DNA from: an uncultured bacterium
GTDB lineage: Bacteria; Bacillota_A; Clostridia; Oscillospirales; Oscillospiraceae
NCBI GenBank assembly: GCA_945917385.1
Contig: CAMEHJ010000035.1
Location: forward strand, 1 to 8,487
Direction of reading: 5' to 3'
Length of the DNA stretch: 8,487 nucleotides
Shown: piece after piece, positions 1 to 6,659 of the stretch
Numbering within the stretch: position 1 is the first letter of the stretch
How the letters are laid out: each line of letters starts with the position of its first letter
Position numbers and translations under genes: made by a program
The notes under the pieces: model-generated
The model's database searches: none
The model's input: only the letters and a program-made list of their open reading frames with translations
What the model was told of the DNA's origin: nothing

Positions 1-1
1 G

Positions 2-169
2 GCGATGAGGTTTTGCGATAAGTTTCTGCTTATGAAGGACGGTAAGGTGTTTATCTACGGCGACAAGAGTGTTCTGACCGACGAGAATATCTTCCCGGTC
101 TACGGGATGCACGCCTACATTGAAAAGCTTCACGGCGTGGATGTCGTTATTATGCACGAGGGCGATTGA
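2..169 (+). CDS. FecE-type ABC transporter ATP-binding protein, C-terminal fragment (5' truncated)
   Basis: This open frame enters from the left edge and ends at TGA 167-169, giving about 55 residues. The visible part reads like the C-terminal tail of FecE/BtuD-class ATPases of iron-siderophore, cobalamin and related metal-chelate importers. After the catalytic core comes the segment RFCDKFLLMKDGKVFIYGD, where the strand 'lLMKDGKVfiyG' is typical of this family. It is followed by 'LTDENIFPVYGMHAYIEKLHG', the usual 'lt.eni..vYg..v' ending. The Walker A, signature and Walker B motifs lie outside the window, so activity cannot be judged. The next gene starts on the very next base, which indicates a shared operon; partner permease and binding-protein genes are presumably upstream. 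Substrate is unknown: iron complexes, corrinoids, haem or molybdate/tungstate (MolC-like) are all possible for this class. Confidence 0.85.
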   Translation, partial: AMRFCDKFLLMKDGKVFIYGDKSVLTDENIFPVYGMHAYIEKLHGVDVVIMHEGD

Positions 170-970
170 ATGTACGTATCCAAAAACGAAAAGCAAAAAT
201 GGGACGATGCGGCGCTGAATTATCAGGACGTTTTCAAGCTCGGCATAAACCAATATAACGCGCGGCTTCTCCGCTTCTGGCAGGAAAAGGGGATGCTTTT
301 TCCGGGGTGCAGAGTTATCGACATAGGCTGCGGCGTGGGCAAATACGGAACATACCTTGCAAGCCTCGGCTGCGATGTCACGCTGACGGATATCTCGCAG
401 GAGATGATTCGCCACGCGAAGGAAAACATGGCGCGATTCACGACACCGTGGACGGCGGTATGCTGCGATTTCAATGAGATAACGGGTGAAGAACGGGCGT
501 TCGCACGCGGCTTTGACTTTGCGATATCCACCATGTCGCCTGCTATCCATGACCGCGAAACGGTGAGAAAGATGAGCAGTATTACCCGCGGCTGGTGCTT
601 TATCGCCCGCTTTTACGACTGGCAGCAGCCGCTCCGCGACGAGCTTATGACCGCTGCGGGGCTCACGCCGAAGAGCAGGTTTGAGCGCTCTCTCAAACTC
701 GACTGCGAGGATATGCTCAATGCCGTGAGGGACGCCGGATTTACGCCGAATATCGAGTATGTTGACTACAACTGGGCGGACGAGAGAAGCGCCAAAGAGA
801 TGGCAGAGTATATGAACCGAAACTATTTCATGGACGACGCAAGCGGTGAGGAGCTTAAAAGCAGAATACACGACATAATTACGGAAAAGTACGGCGCTGA
901 GGGCAGAGTTGCCGACTGCGTCAACACAAGGGTCGCTTGGATATACTGGAAAACGGAGGAACGGATATGA
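170..970 (+). CDS. Class I SAM-dependent methyltransferase
   Basis: This 266-residue cytosolic protein has a Rossmann-type methyltransferase core. Motif I, VIDIGCGVG, is at residues 49-57 and should hold the SAM methionine moiety. The acidic end of strand 2 (VTLTDIS, D74) should bind the ribose hydroxyls. 'CCDFNE' near 98-103 fits the adenine-contact loop, and 'FDFAISTMSPAIHD' (115-128) is the strand-4 region. Residues 1-45 form a helical N-terminal cap, and the C-terminal third (about 160-266) is probably a substrate-recognition region. The ATG at 170 directly follows the upstream stop codon and has GAGGG at 158-162, seven bases away. The stop overlaps the next start as ATGA, so the gene sits in a tightly coupled operon between a FecE-type ATPase and an FmdE protein. 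Fold and cofactor are clear. The acceptor is not: a small molecule, chelator or tetrapyrrole would suit the context, but this is inference. Confidence 0.85.
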   Translation: MYVSKNEKQKWDDAALNYQDVFKLGINQYNARLLRFWQEKGMLFPGCRVIDIGCGVGKYGTYLASLGCDVTLTDISQEMIRHAKENMARFTTPWTAVCCDFNEITGEERAFARGFDFAISTMSPAIHDRETVRKMSSITRGWCFIARFYDWQQPLRDELMTAAGLTPKSRFERSLKLDCEDMLNAVRDAGFTPNIEYVDYNWADERSAKEMAEYMNRNYFMDDASGEELKSRIHDIITEKYGAEGRVADCVNTRVAWIYWKTEERI

Positions 971-1476
971 TAAAAGAGCTGTTTAAAAAGGCGGGAGAGC
1001 TGCACGGGCATTATTGCCCCGGACTTGCCATCGGCGTAAGAGCGTCGGTGGAGGCGCTTCGGATTCTCGAACCCCAGAAGAAGAGCCACAATCTCTACTG
1101 CATTGCGGAAAACCGCGCCTGCTACCTTGACGGCATACAGGCAGTTTTCGGTGCGACGCTCGGCGGAAAGAATCTTGAGGTGCGCGAGCGGGGGAAAACG
1201 GCGTTCAATTTCTACGACCGCGAGAGTGGGAAAAGTGTCCGCCTCATCGTCAAAGACCGCCCGGAGGGGATGAGCCGCGACGAGCAGAAGGAATTTATCC
1301 TCGAAGCGCCCTTTGACGAGGTGTTTGAGCAGACTCCTGTTCGCTTCACTGCGCCGCCGGATGTATTCAAAAAACAGAAGAGCATGAAATGCCCGCGCTG
1401 TGGGGAGACCTGCGTTGAGTCGTTTCTGCGCATTGTAGACGGAGAGGCGATCTGCCTTGACTGCGCGGAGCGCTGA
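967..1476 (+). CDS. FmdE-family zinc protein (formylmethanofuran dehydrogenase subunit E-like)
   Basis: This 169-residue protein belongs to the FmdE family, named from methanogen molybdenum formylmethanofuran dehydrogenase operons but widespread in anaerobic bacteria that lack that pathway. The hallmark HGHYCPG motif is at residues 13-19, and the second conserved block 'NRACYLDGIQ' (49-58, C52, D55) follows. The family's usual TGCT-like segment appears here as FGAT (61-64), so one commonly conserved cysteine is alanine. The C-terminus carries a zinc ribbon with CPRC (142-145) and CLDC (163-166), plus C149. I chose ATG 967 because GGAGGA at 955-960 lies six bases upstream and the overlap with the methyltransferase stop is a standard ATGA junction. 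An in-frame TTG at 937 is possible but lacks such a site. No biochemical role is established for bacterial stand-alone members. The neighbouring FecE-type ATPase suggests a metal-linked function, which is inference. Confidence 0.88.
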   Translation: MIKELFKKAGELHGHYCPGLAIGVRASVEALRILEPQKKSHNLYCIAENRACYLDGIQAVFGATLGGKNLEVRERGKTAFNFYDRESGKSVRLIVKDRPEGMSRDEQKEFILEAPFDEVFEQTPVRFTAPPDVFKKQKSMKCPRCGETCVESFLRIVDGEAICLDCAER

Positions 1477-1503
1477 GTGAATATGCCTGTTAATTTAAGA
1501 ATA

Positions 1504-1540
1504 AAACCCGCTTTTCGGAACTGTTCCGAAAAGCGGGTTT
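1504..1540. terminator. Perfect-stem bidirectional terminator between convergent operons
   Basis: Two perfectly complementary 17-base arms (1504-1520 and 1524-1540) flank the three-base loop CTG. Read on the minus strand, the stem is followed by a U-rich run (TTTTATTCTT), a strong intrinsic terminator placed six bases beyond the malQ stop. On the plus strand only TTT within the stem and a mixed AT stretch follow, so termination of the FmdE operon may be weaker. Its position between two convergent genes fits a shared terminator. Confidence 0.92.
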
Positions 1541-1545
1541 CGATA

Positions 1546-3024
1546 TTAAGCCCGTCCGTAGGTCTCGGTAAGCTTTCTTAGCTTTTTTGAAAGAGCCTTG
1601 TTTATCGCGCCGGGACGCATACGCCACTGCCAGTTGCCGGTCTGAGTGCCGGGAACGTTCATCCTGCACTCACCCCCAAGCTCAAGCACGTCCTGCATCT
1701 GAACCACAAACAGGTCTGAGACGGTACTCATACCGGTGCGGATGAGACCCCAGCACCAGCCCTCATCCCCGGTGATGTGCATATAGCTGCGGGCAAAGTC
1801 GCGCTCACGTCGGTCAAGACCTTTGAGCCAGCCGTTGACGGTATCGTTGTCGTGGGTGCCTATGTAGCACACGCTGTTATGCTCACAGAGATGCGGTAGA
1901 TAGATATAATCCCTGTGAGAGTCGAAAGCGAACATCAGAATTTTCATTCCCGGCAGGCCGGAGTCGTCCAAAAGCTTTCTGACTTCGGGGGTAGCATAGC
2001 CCAGGTCCTCGGCAATAAGGCGCAGATCGGGAAACCAGCTTTGCAGTTTGCCGACAAGCTCCATCCCTGGTCCCGGACGCCAGCGCCCGTTCATCGCGGT
2101 GGAGGCGCCGTAGGGGACCGCCCAATAACTCTCAAAGCCGCGGAAATGGTCGATCCGGATAACGTCATACAGCTTCCTTGCGCCGTCTATGCGGCGTATC
2201 CACCAGCCAAAGCCGTCGGCGCGCATGGCGTCCCAATCGTACAGGGGGTTGCCCCATAGCTGACCGTCGGCCGTGAAGTTGTCGGGCGGAACGCCGGCAA
2301 GCTCTGTCGGTACGTTGTCCTCGTCAAGCTGGAAAAACCTCGATTCGCTCCACACGTCGGCGGAGTCGAGCGCGACGTATATCGGCAAATCACCGATAAA
2401 CTGCACGCCCTGTTCATGGGCGTAGCTGCGAAGCGCGCTCCACTGACGGAAGAACAAAAACTGCATGAACACATGGAAATTCACTTCGTCGGCAAGTTCT
2501 GCATGGTATCGTTCGACAGCGGCAGGCTCATGACGGCGGATATCGTCCTCCGGCCATTGAGTCCAGCTCACCATGCCGAAATGTGATTTCAGCGCCATGA
2601 ACAGCGCATAGTTTTCTACCCATGCGTTGCCGCGGCGAAATTCCTCGATCTCGGCAGAGCAGCACTCCTTCCCGCGCCCATAGGCGATGCGCAGAACGTC
2701 AAAGCGGTGCTGATAGATTTTTCCGTAATCGACCCTTGTCTCATCAGTACCCCAGTCCATATCCGAAAACTCCGTGGTTTTCAGAAGCTTATCCCTGACT
2801 AAAAGCTCAAAGTCTATGAAATACGGGTTCCCGGCGAAGGTGGAGAAGGAGGAGTAGGGACTGTCGCCGTAGCTCGTGGGACAGAGGGGCAGAAGCTGCC
2901 AGTATTTCTGCCCGGAGTCACGGAGAAAGTCGACGAATTTATATGCGCTTTTGCCCATGGTGCCTATACCGTATTTTGAGGGGAGGCTGCTCATGGCCAT
3001 GAGGATTCCGCTGCTGCGGTTCAT
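1546..3024 (-). CDS. malQ: 4-alpha-glucanotransferase (amylomaltase, GH77)
   Basis: This cytoplasmic enzyme breaks an alpha-1,4 bond in a maltooligosaccharide and transfers the dextrinyl group to another glucan or to glucose. It has 492 residues, the normal length of the compact amylomaltase class. The N-terminus 'SSGILMAMSSLPSKYGIG' and the block 'YWQLLPLCPTSYGDSPYSS' are typical. Catalytic motifs are all present: RIDHFRGF (nucleophile D292), LIAEDLG (acid/base E339) and THDND (D392). 'IGDLPIYVALDSADVW' marks the earlier conserved strand. I prefer ATG at 3024-3022 because family members start just before the RSSGIL segment and GAGTGA lies five bases upstream. A GTG at 3033 would add three residues. 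The gene follows the MalG-type permease by 24 bases and is the last gene before the terminator, which ties imported oligosaccharides to alpha-glucans. Confidence 0.95.
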   Translation of the reverse strand: MNRSSGILMAMSSLPSKYGIGTMGKSAYKFVDFLRDSGQKYWQLLPLCPTSYGDSPYSSFSTFAGNPYFIDFELLVRDKLLKTTEFSDMDWGTDETRVDYGKIYQHRFDVLRIAYGRGKECCSAEIEEFRRGNAWVENYALFMALKSHFGMVSWTQWPEDDIRRHEPAAVERYHAELADEVNFHVFMQFLFFRQWSALRSYAHEQGVQFIGDLPIYVALDSADVWSESRFFQLDEDNVPTELAGVPPDNFTADGQLWGNPLYDWDAMRADGFGWWIRRIDGARKLYDVIRIDHFRGFESYWAVPYGASTAMNGRWRPGPGMELVGKLQSWFPDLRLIAEDLGYATPEVRKLLDDSGLPGMKILMFAFDSHRDYIYLPHLCEHNSVCYIGTHDNDTVNGWLKGLDRRERDFARSYMHITGDEGWCWGLIRTGMSTVSDLFVVQMQDVLELGGECRMNVPGTQTGNWQWRMRPGAINKALSKKLRKLTETYGRA

Positions 3025-3048
3025 AAGGATCACTCGCTTTATATCAGT

Positions 3049-3924
3049 TTAGCCCTTGACGGCACCGGCGGCAACACCCTTGATAATGTGCTTCTGGCAG
3101 GTCAGGTAGAATACGATTACGGGGACAATGCTCAGCATGATAAGCGCCATGGTAGCGCCCATGTCAACAGAGCCGTAGCTGCCCTTGAGGTACTGGATGT
3201 GAATGGGGATGGTCATATACTGCTTCCTGTCCAGTACGAGGTAGGGGAGGAGATAGTCGTTCCAAATCCACATGATCTCAAGCACGCCCACGGAGATAAG
3301 AGTGGGCTTGAGCATCGGCAGAACGACGCAGAAGAAGGTGCGCAGGGGGCCGCAGCCGTCTATGGCGGCGGCTTCCTCAATTTCAAGAGGTATGCTCTTG
3401 ACAAAGCCGGAGAACATGAACACCGCAAGTCCCGCGCCGAAGCCGAGGTATATGACGGGGATCGTCCACGGGGAGTTCAGCTTGAGCACGTCGGCGGTTC
3501 TGGCGAGGTTGAACATGACCATCTGGAAAGGCACGACCATCGAGAACACGCACAGATAAAACACTATCTTGCTGAACAGCGTACCCACGCGGGAGATATA
3601 CCACGCCGCCATGGAGGTGCACAGGAGAATGAGCGCCGAGGACACGACGGTGATAAGAAGGCTGTAGCACACGGACTTGATGAAGGGATAGCTGCCGAAG
3701 GTCATGCCCTTTGCGTAGTTTGCGGCGCCGACATAGCTCTGCTCGTTCGGCATGGCAAAGGGCGCGGTATTGACGTAGGCGTTGGCCTTGAAGGAGTTTA
3801 TGAGAACGAGAAAAATCGGCGCGAGGTAAAACACCGCGATAAACGCGAAGATGACCGTAAGTATAAGCTTGTTCCGGTCGCTTTTATTCAGCCGCTTCGA
3901 CTGGTTCTTGTTCAATTCTGCCAT
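3049..3924 (-). CDS. Carbohydrate ABC transporter permease, MalG type
   Basis: This 291-residue inner-membrane protein has the six-helix layout of MalG/CUT1 permeases. Hydrophobic segments lie near residues 20-43, 82-108, 117-140, 155-175, 206-230 and 256-276. The cytoplasmic EAA loop that docks the ATPase reads EEAAAIDG (183-190), with the conserved proline at 203. The C-terminus 'QKHIIKGVAAGAVKG' is the usual CUT1 ending. The start ATG overlaps the stop of the upstream permease gene by one base (TAATG), and AAGGAGG at 3935-3941 lies ten bases upstream, so translation is probably coupled and the two permeases made in equal amount. It should pair with that MalF-type protein to form the channel. 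Substrate is inferred from malQ immediately downstream. Confidence 0.93.
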   Translation of the reverse strand: MAELNKNQSKRLNKSDRNKLILTVIFAFIAVFYLAPIFLVLINSFKANAYVNTAPFAMPNEQSYVGAANYAKGMTFGSYPFIKSVCYSLLITVVSSALILLCTSMAAWYISRVGTLFSKIVFYLCVFSMVVPFQMVMFNLARTADVLKLNSPWTIPVIYLGFGAGLAVFMFSGFVKSIPLEIEEAAAIDGCGPLRTFFCVVLPMLKPTLISVGVLEIMWIWNDYLLPYLVLDRKQYMTIPIHIQYLKGSYGSVDMGATMALIMLSIVPVIVFYLTCQKHIIKGVAAGAVKG

Positions 3925-5078
3925 TACTGCTGAACCTCCTTTTTCCTGCTGGATGAGAGCTGAAGTATGCTTATTGCGGCAACAAGGACGAAGAATATGA
4001 CGGCCTTCGCCTGTCCGACGCCGCGGTTGGTCGTGCTCTGGTAGAAGGAGTTATAGATATTGAGGGCAAGCATTTCCGTGGTCTTTATAGTCTGACCCGC
4101 CGACTGAATGAACGGGCGCCCCTCCGTGAGCGCGATGTTCTGGTCAAAAAGCTTGAAGGAGTTTGTCAGCGTCAGGAAGGTGCAGATGGTGATTGACGGC
4201 ATGACGTTCGGAATGGTGACCTTGAAGAGCGTCTGCCAGCCGTTTGCGCCGTCTATCCTTGCCGCTTCAAGGATATCCTCCGGCACGGACTGAAGCCCCG
4301 CAATGTAAATTATCATCATGTAGCCCACCTGCTGCCATGCCATCAGAATCTGAAGTCCCCAGAAGCCGTACTCACTCTTGAGCAGGATGGAGGTGCCGTA
4401 GCGCAGAAGAATACCGTCGAAAATCATCGCCCATATGTAGCCCAGCACTATGCCGCCGATGAGGTTCGGCATGAAAAACACCGTGCGGAAAAGGTTCGTA
4501 CCGCGGATGCCGCGCGTCAGCGCATAGGCCACGGCAAAGCTCAGCACGTTTATGACTATCAGTGAGACAATGGCAAACAGCGCAGTGAACCAGAACGCAT
4601 GGGCAAAGGAGGAGTCGCTGAAAGCGCTGACATAGTTGTCAAAGCCGACCCATGTCCACTTGCTCGTCGTCTTGAAGCGGCAGAACGACAGAAAGATACC
4701 CTTTGCAAAGGGATAGAGAGAGCCGAGATAGAAGGCCGCAAACGTGGGCGCGAGGAACACAAGGTACAGCCGCTGTACGGGACGGCGGATGAGCTTGGAG
4801 TTGAGCGTGCTGCCGTCGTGCTTTTTACACTCCACACCGTTGAGTACGCCGCCGATGATCAGCAGCCCCACCAGCGCAAGCGTGGTGTTGTCCCAGACGG
4901 GCAGATCCTCCATCGATTTGGCAAAGCCGAGCAGCCCGCCGCCGATGCCCACGGCCTCGAAGAGCTTATCCATGTCTCCGGACGCGCTGAGCACCCCGAC
5001 AAGTGCCATCAGCGCGCCGAGAATAATCAGCACGACGCGCAGCGCCTTTCCGGGGCCTGTTTTCTTTTGATTGTTCAT
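3924..5078 (-). CDS. Carbohydrate ABC transporter permease, MalF type, with N-terminal two-helix extension
   Basis: The C-terminal part (about residues 100-384) is a regular CUT1 permease. Membrane segments are near 104-129, 162-187, 196-220, 243-262, 294-310 and 357-374, and the EAA loop reads EAARIDGANG (271-280), with the conserved proline at 290. The protein is 384 residues long, about 90 more than the usual near-290 length. The surplus is an N-terminal region with two further hydrophobic stretches (about 13-31 and 66-83) joined by a short acidic, glycine-rich loop and followed by a basic linker. E. coli MalF also has additional N-terminal helices, so the extra pair may have an analogous place, although no large periplasmic domain is seen here. 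The ATG at 5078 has AGGGAGG (5088-5094) nine bases upstream. The gene lies 173 bases after the binding-protein gene, a gap containing hairpins, and overlaps the next permease by one base. Confidence 0.92.
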   Translation of the reverse strand: MNNQKKTGPGKALRVVLIILGALMALVGVLSASGDMDKLFEAVGIGGGLLGFAKSMEDLPVWDNTTLALVGLLIIGGVLNGVECKKHDGSTLNSKLIRRPVQRLYLVFLAPTFAAFYLGSLYPFAKGIFLSFCRFKTTSKWTWVGFDNYVSAFSDSSFAHAFWFTALFAIVSLIVINVLSFAVAYALTRGIRGTNLFRTVFFMPNLIGGIVLGYIWAMIFDGILLRYGTSILLKSEYGFWGLQILMAWQQVGYMMIIYIAGLQSVPEDILEAARIDGANGWQTLFKVTIPNVMPSITICTFLTLTNSFKLFDQNIALTEGRPFIQSAGQTIKTTEMLALNIYNSFYQSTTNRGVGQAKAVIFFVLVAAISILQLSSSRKKEVQQ

Positions 5079-5114
5079 TTCGTTTTTCCTCCCTTTATTT
5101 TTTTCAAGAGGGAC

Positions 5115-5150
5115 CTGCGGCTGCCTCCAAAGCCTTGGAAGTACCCGCAG
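5115..5150 (-). other. Interrupted stem-loop upstream of the MalF-type permease gene
   Basis: Outer arms CTGCGG (5115-5120) and CCGCAG (5145-5150) enclose a second stem, TCCAA (5126-5130) and TTGGA (5135-5139), around the loop AGCC. In the operon transcript this fold lies about 20 bases ahead of the permease ribosome-binding site. No T-run follows it, so it is not a typical terminator. It may influence mRNA stability or translation, or be incidental. Confidence 0.4.
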
Positions 5151-5179
5151 AGCCTTCTTTTCGGGGGGATAACAATCGT

Positions 5180-5209
5180 CATAAGGGCGAGCTTTCGCTC
5201 GCCCTTATG
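5180..5209 (-). terminator. Stable hairpin after the binding-protein gene (leaky terminator or mRNA-stabilising element)
   Basis: Two perfect 13-base arms (5180-5192 and 5197-5209) enclose a four-base loop. The hairpin is 42 bases past the binding-protein stop, in the 173-base gap before the permease genes. In the direction of transcription it is followed by ACGATTGTTATCC, a weak U-tract, so full termination is unlikely. Such structures inside transporter operons commonly allow more binding-protein than permease mRNA, either by partial termination or by blocking 3' decay. That role is inferred. Confidence 0.7.
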
Positions 5210-5251
5210 GTGAGGATTACTTATTTATATTTTCAGATGCTTCCCGATAAA

Positions 5252-6589
5252 TCAGGCGTGCTCTGCCGCGTACTGAGTCGCCCAGCCGTCAACAAATGCG
5301 GAGACGACAGCGTCCCAGGCGCCGGTGCCGGCGGTGTACTGACCGAGAGCGTCAACAACGGCTGCGCGCCAGTTGTCGACCGCAGGAGTGTAGTTGAATG
5401 CCCACGTGACAACGTACTTGCCCTCAGCGGTGAGGTTGTTTGCATCGGCAAAGAATACGTTCGCGGGGGCCTTTGCGGACTTGAAGGGGCAGGGACCAAA
5501 CTGCTGTGCGAGCATAGTGGTGCCTTCCTCGGAGGTGACGACCCACTTCATGAAGTCGAGAGTTGCCTGAATGTCGTCGTCGTCTGCCTCGCAGTTGACT
5601 GCCCAGCAGTTCTCGGTGCCGGAGCAGAGACCGGCTTCTTCCTCGCCCTCAACACCGCAGTAGATGGGGATCATCTGGAGGTCTGCGGGATCCATGCCGA
5701 ACTTCTCGGTGAGGTTTGCAAACTCCCAGGAGCCGTTCTGATAGAAGACGGCCTCGCCGTTGCCGAATTCTGCCTCGGAGGCATCGCCGGTAGCGGTCAG
5801 AAGGTCAGCGCCGGTGGTGGCGGAGTCGGTGATGTAGAGGTCCCAGATGGCCTTGAAGTTGTCAAGGTATGCGCCGGTGATAGTAGCGGGCTGTGCCGTC
5901 ACGCCGTCATCGGTGAACTCGTAGTACAGAGGCATATTGGCAAGGTGGCCGGAGAAGCGCCAGCTGGAGGAGCCGTCCAGACCTGCGGAGGAGAAAGCGT
6001 CAAAGCCAAGCTCGGCTGCGCGGGCATGGATGTCGTCCGCAACTGCCTTGAGGGAGTCGAAGTTGGTGATCTCGTCGATGCTGTGGCCGGCCTTCTCAAG
6101 GAGAGCCTTGTTCACGATGATGCCGAAGCACTCGTAGCAGTAGCCGATGGAGTAGGTGAAGCCGTTGCCGTCGGTGAGGTTAAAGGCTTCGGTGGTCATC
6201 TCGTTCCAGACGTCGGTGCCGGTGAGGTCGTAGCAGTACTCGCCCCAGGTTGCAACGGCGCCCTGATTGCCGACCTGGAACATGGTGGGAGCTTCGCTCT
6301 TGTCCATCTCGGCGGTGAGGGTCTCTTCATAGGTACCGGCGGCTGCGGTGACAACCTTTACGGGAACGCCGGTCTGCTCGGTGTAGGAGGCGGCAAGCTT
6401 CTGCCACGCCTCGTCTGCTTCGGGCTTGAAGTTGAGGTAGTAGACGGAGCCCTTGACTGCAGGGGCTTCGGATGCGGGTGCGGCAGAGGCAGCGGGTGCG
6501 GTGGATGCTGCGGGAGCCGCGGTCTGGCCGCAGGCGCACAGGGCAAATACCATTACCAGCGCGAGCAGCATTGCGATGATCTTTTTCAT
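5252..6589 (-). CDS. Sugar ABC transporter substrate-binding lipoprotein (MalE-like, family 1 extracellular solute-binding)
   Basis: This 445-residue protein is the extracellular receptor of the sugar importer. Residues 1-19 form a lipoprotein signal peptide (MKKI, then a hydrophobic core) ending at the lipobox LCAC, which predicts lipidation of C20. Residues 22-45 are an Ala/Pro/Ser-rich flexible tether common in Gram-positive binding proteins. The mature domain begins near 'GSVYYLNFKPEADEAW' and has the family 1 pattern, including 'MFQVGNQGAVATWGEYCYDLT' and 'GFTYSIGYCYECFGIIVNKALLEKAG' in the first lobe. Later aromatic residues, such as YQNGSWEFANL, suit sugar stacking. ATG 6589 has AAGGAG (6599-6604) nine bases upstream. 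The gene follows the LacI regulator by 70 bases with no convincing promoter or terminator between, and precedes two permeases. Maltodextrin-like substrates are inferred from malQ in the same operon, not from binding-site residues. Confidence 0.92.
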   Translation of the reverse strand: MKKIIAMLLALVMVFALCACGQTAAPAASTAPAASAAPASEAPAVKGSVYYLNFKPEADEAWQKLAASYTEQTGVPVKVVTAAAGTYEETLTAEMDKSEAPTMFQVGNQGAVATWGEYCYDLTGTDVWNEMTTEAFNLTDGNGFTYSIGYCYECFGIIVNKALLEKAGHSIDEITNFDSLKAVADDIHARAAELGFDAFSSAGLDGSSSWRFSGHLANMPLYYEFTDDGVTAQPATITGAYLDNFKAIWDLYITDSATTGADLLTATGDASEAEFGNGEAVFYQNGSWEFANLTEKFGMDPADLQMIPIYCGVEGEEEAGLCSGTENCWAVNCEADDDDIQATLDFMKWVVTSEEGTTMLAQQFGPCPFKSAKAPANVFFADANNLTAEGKYVVTWAFNYTPAVDNWRAAVVDALGQYTAGTGAWDAVVSAFVDGWATQYAAEHA

Positions 6590-6659
6590 TTTCGTGATCT
6601 CCTTAATTAAATTTTCCCTCGTTTGGGGGGTGGTATCTTCATGCCTTACGGCAGGAAAA

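Noticed and set aside
937..966. TTG start adding ten residues to the FmdE-family protein
   Set aside because: ATG 967 has GGAGGA at ideal distance, and family members begin close to this methionine. The TTG lacks a ribosome site.
1649..1664. Operator-like CCGGGAACGTTCATCC inside malQ
   Set aside because: Its symmetry is poor outside the AACGTT core, it lies in a conserved coding stretch near the 3' end of the gene, and it is not near a promoter.
3088..3933. Plus-strand open frame of 281 codons opposite the MalG-type permease gene
   Set aside because: It is rich in His, Glu, Gly and Arg with no domain or membrane pattern, and it is fully explained as the antisense of a conserved permease.
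5135..6610. Long plus-strand open frame of 491 codons opposite the binding-protein gene
   Set aside because: The product is a low-complexity Gly/Val/Cys-rich sequence with no recognisable domain, and it lies exactly antisense to a well-supported lipoprotein gene. It is a shadow of GC-biased codon use.
6605..6659. Separate promoter or terminator between the regulator and binding-protein genes
   Set aside because: Only a four-base-pair TGCC/GGCA hairpin without a T-run is present, and no -35/-10 pair with proper spacing was seen.
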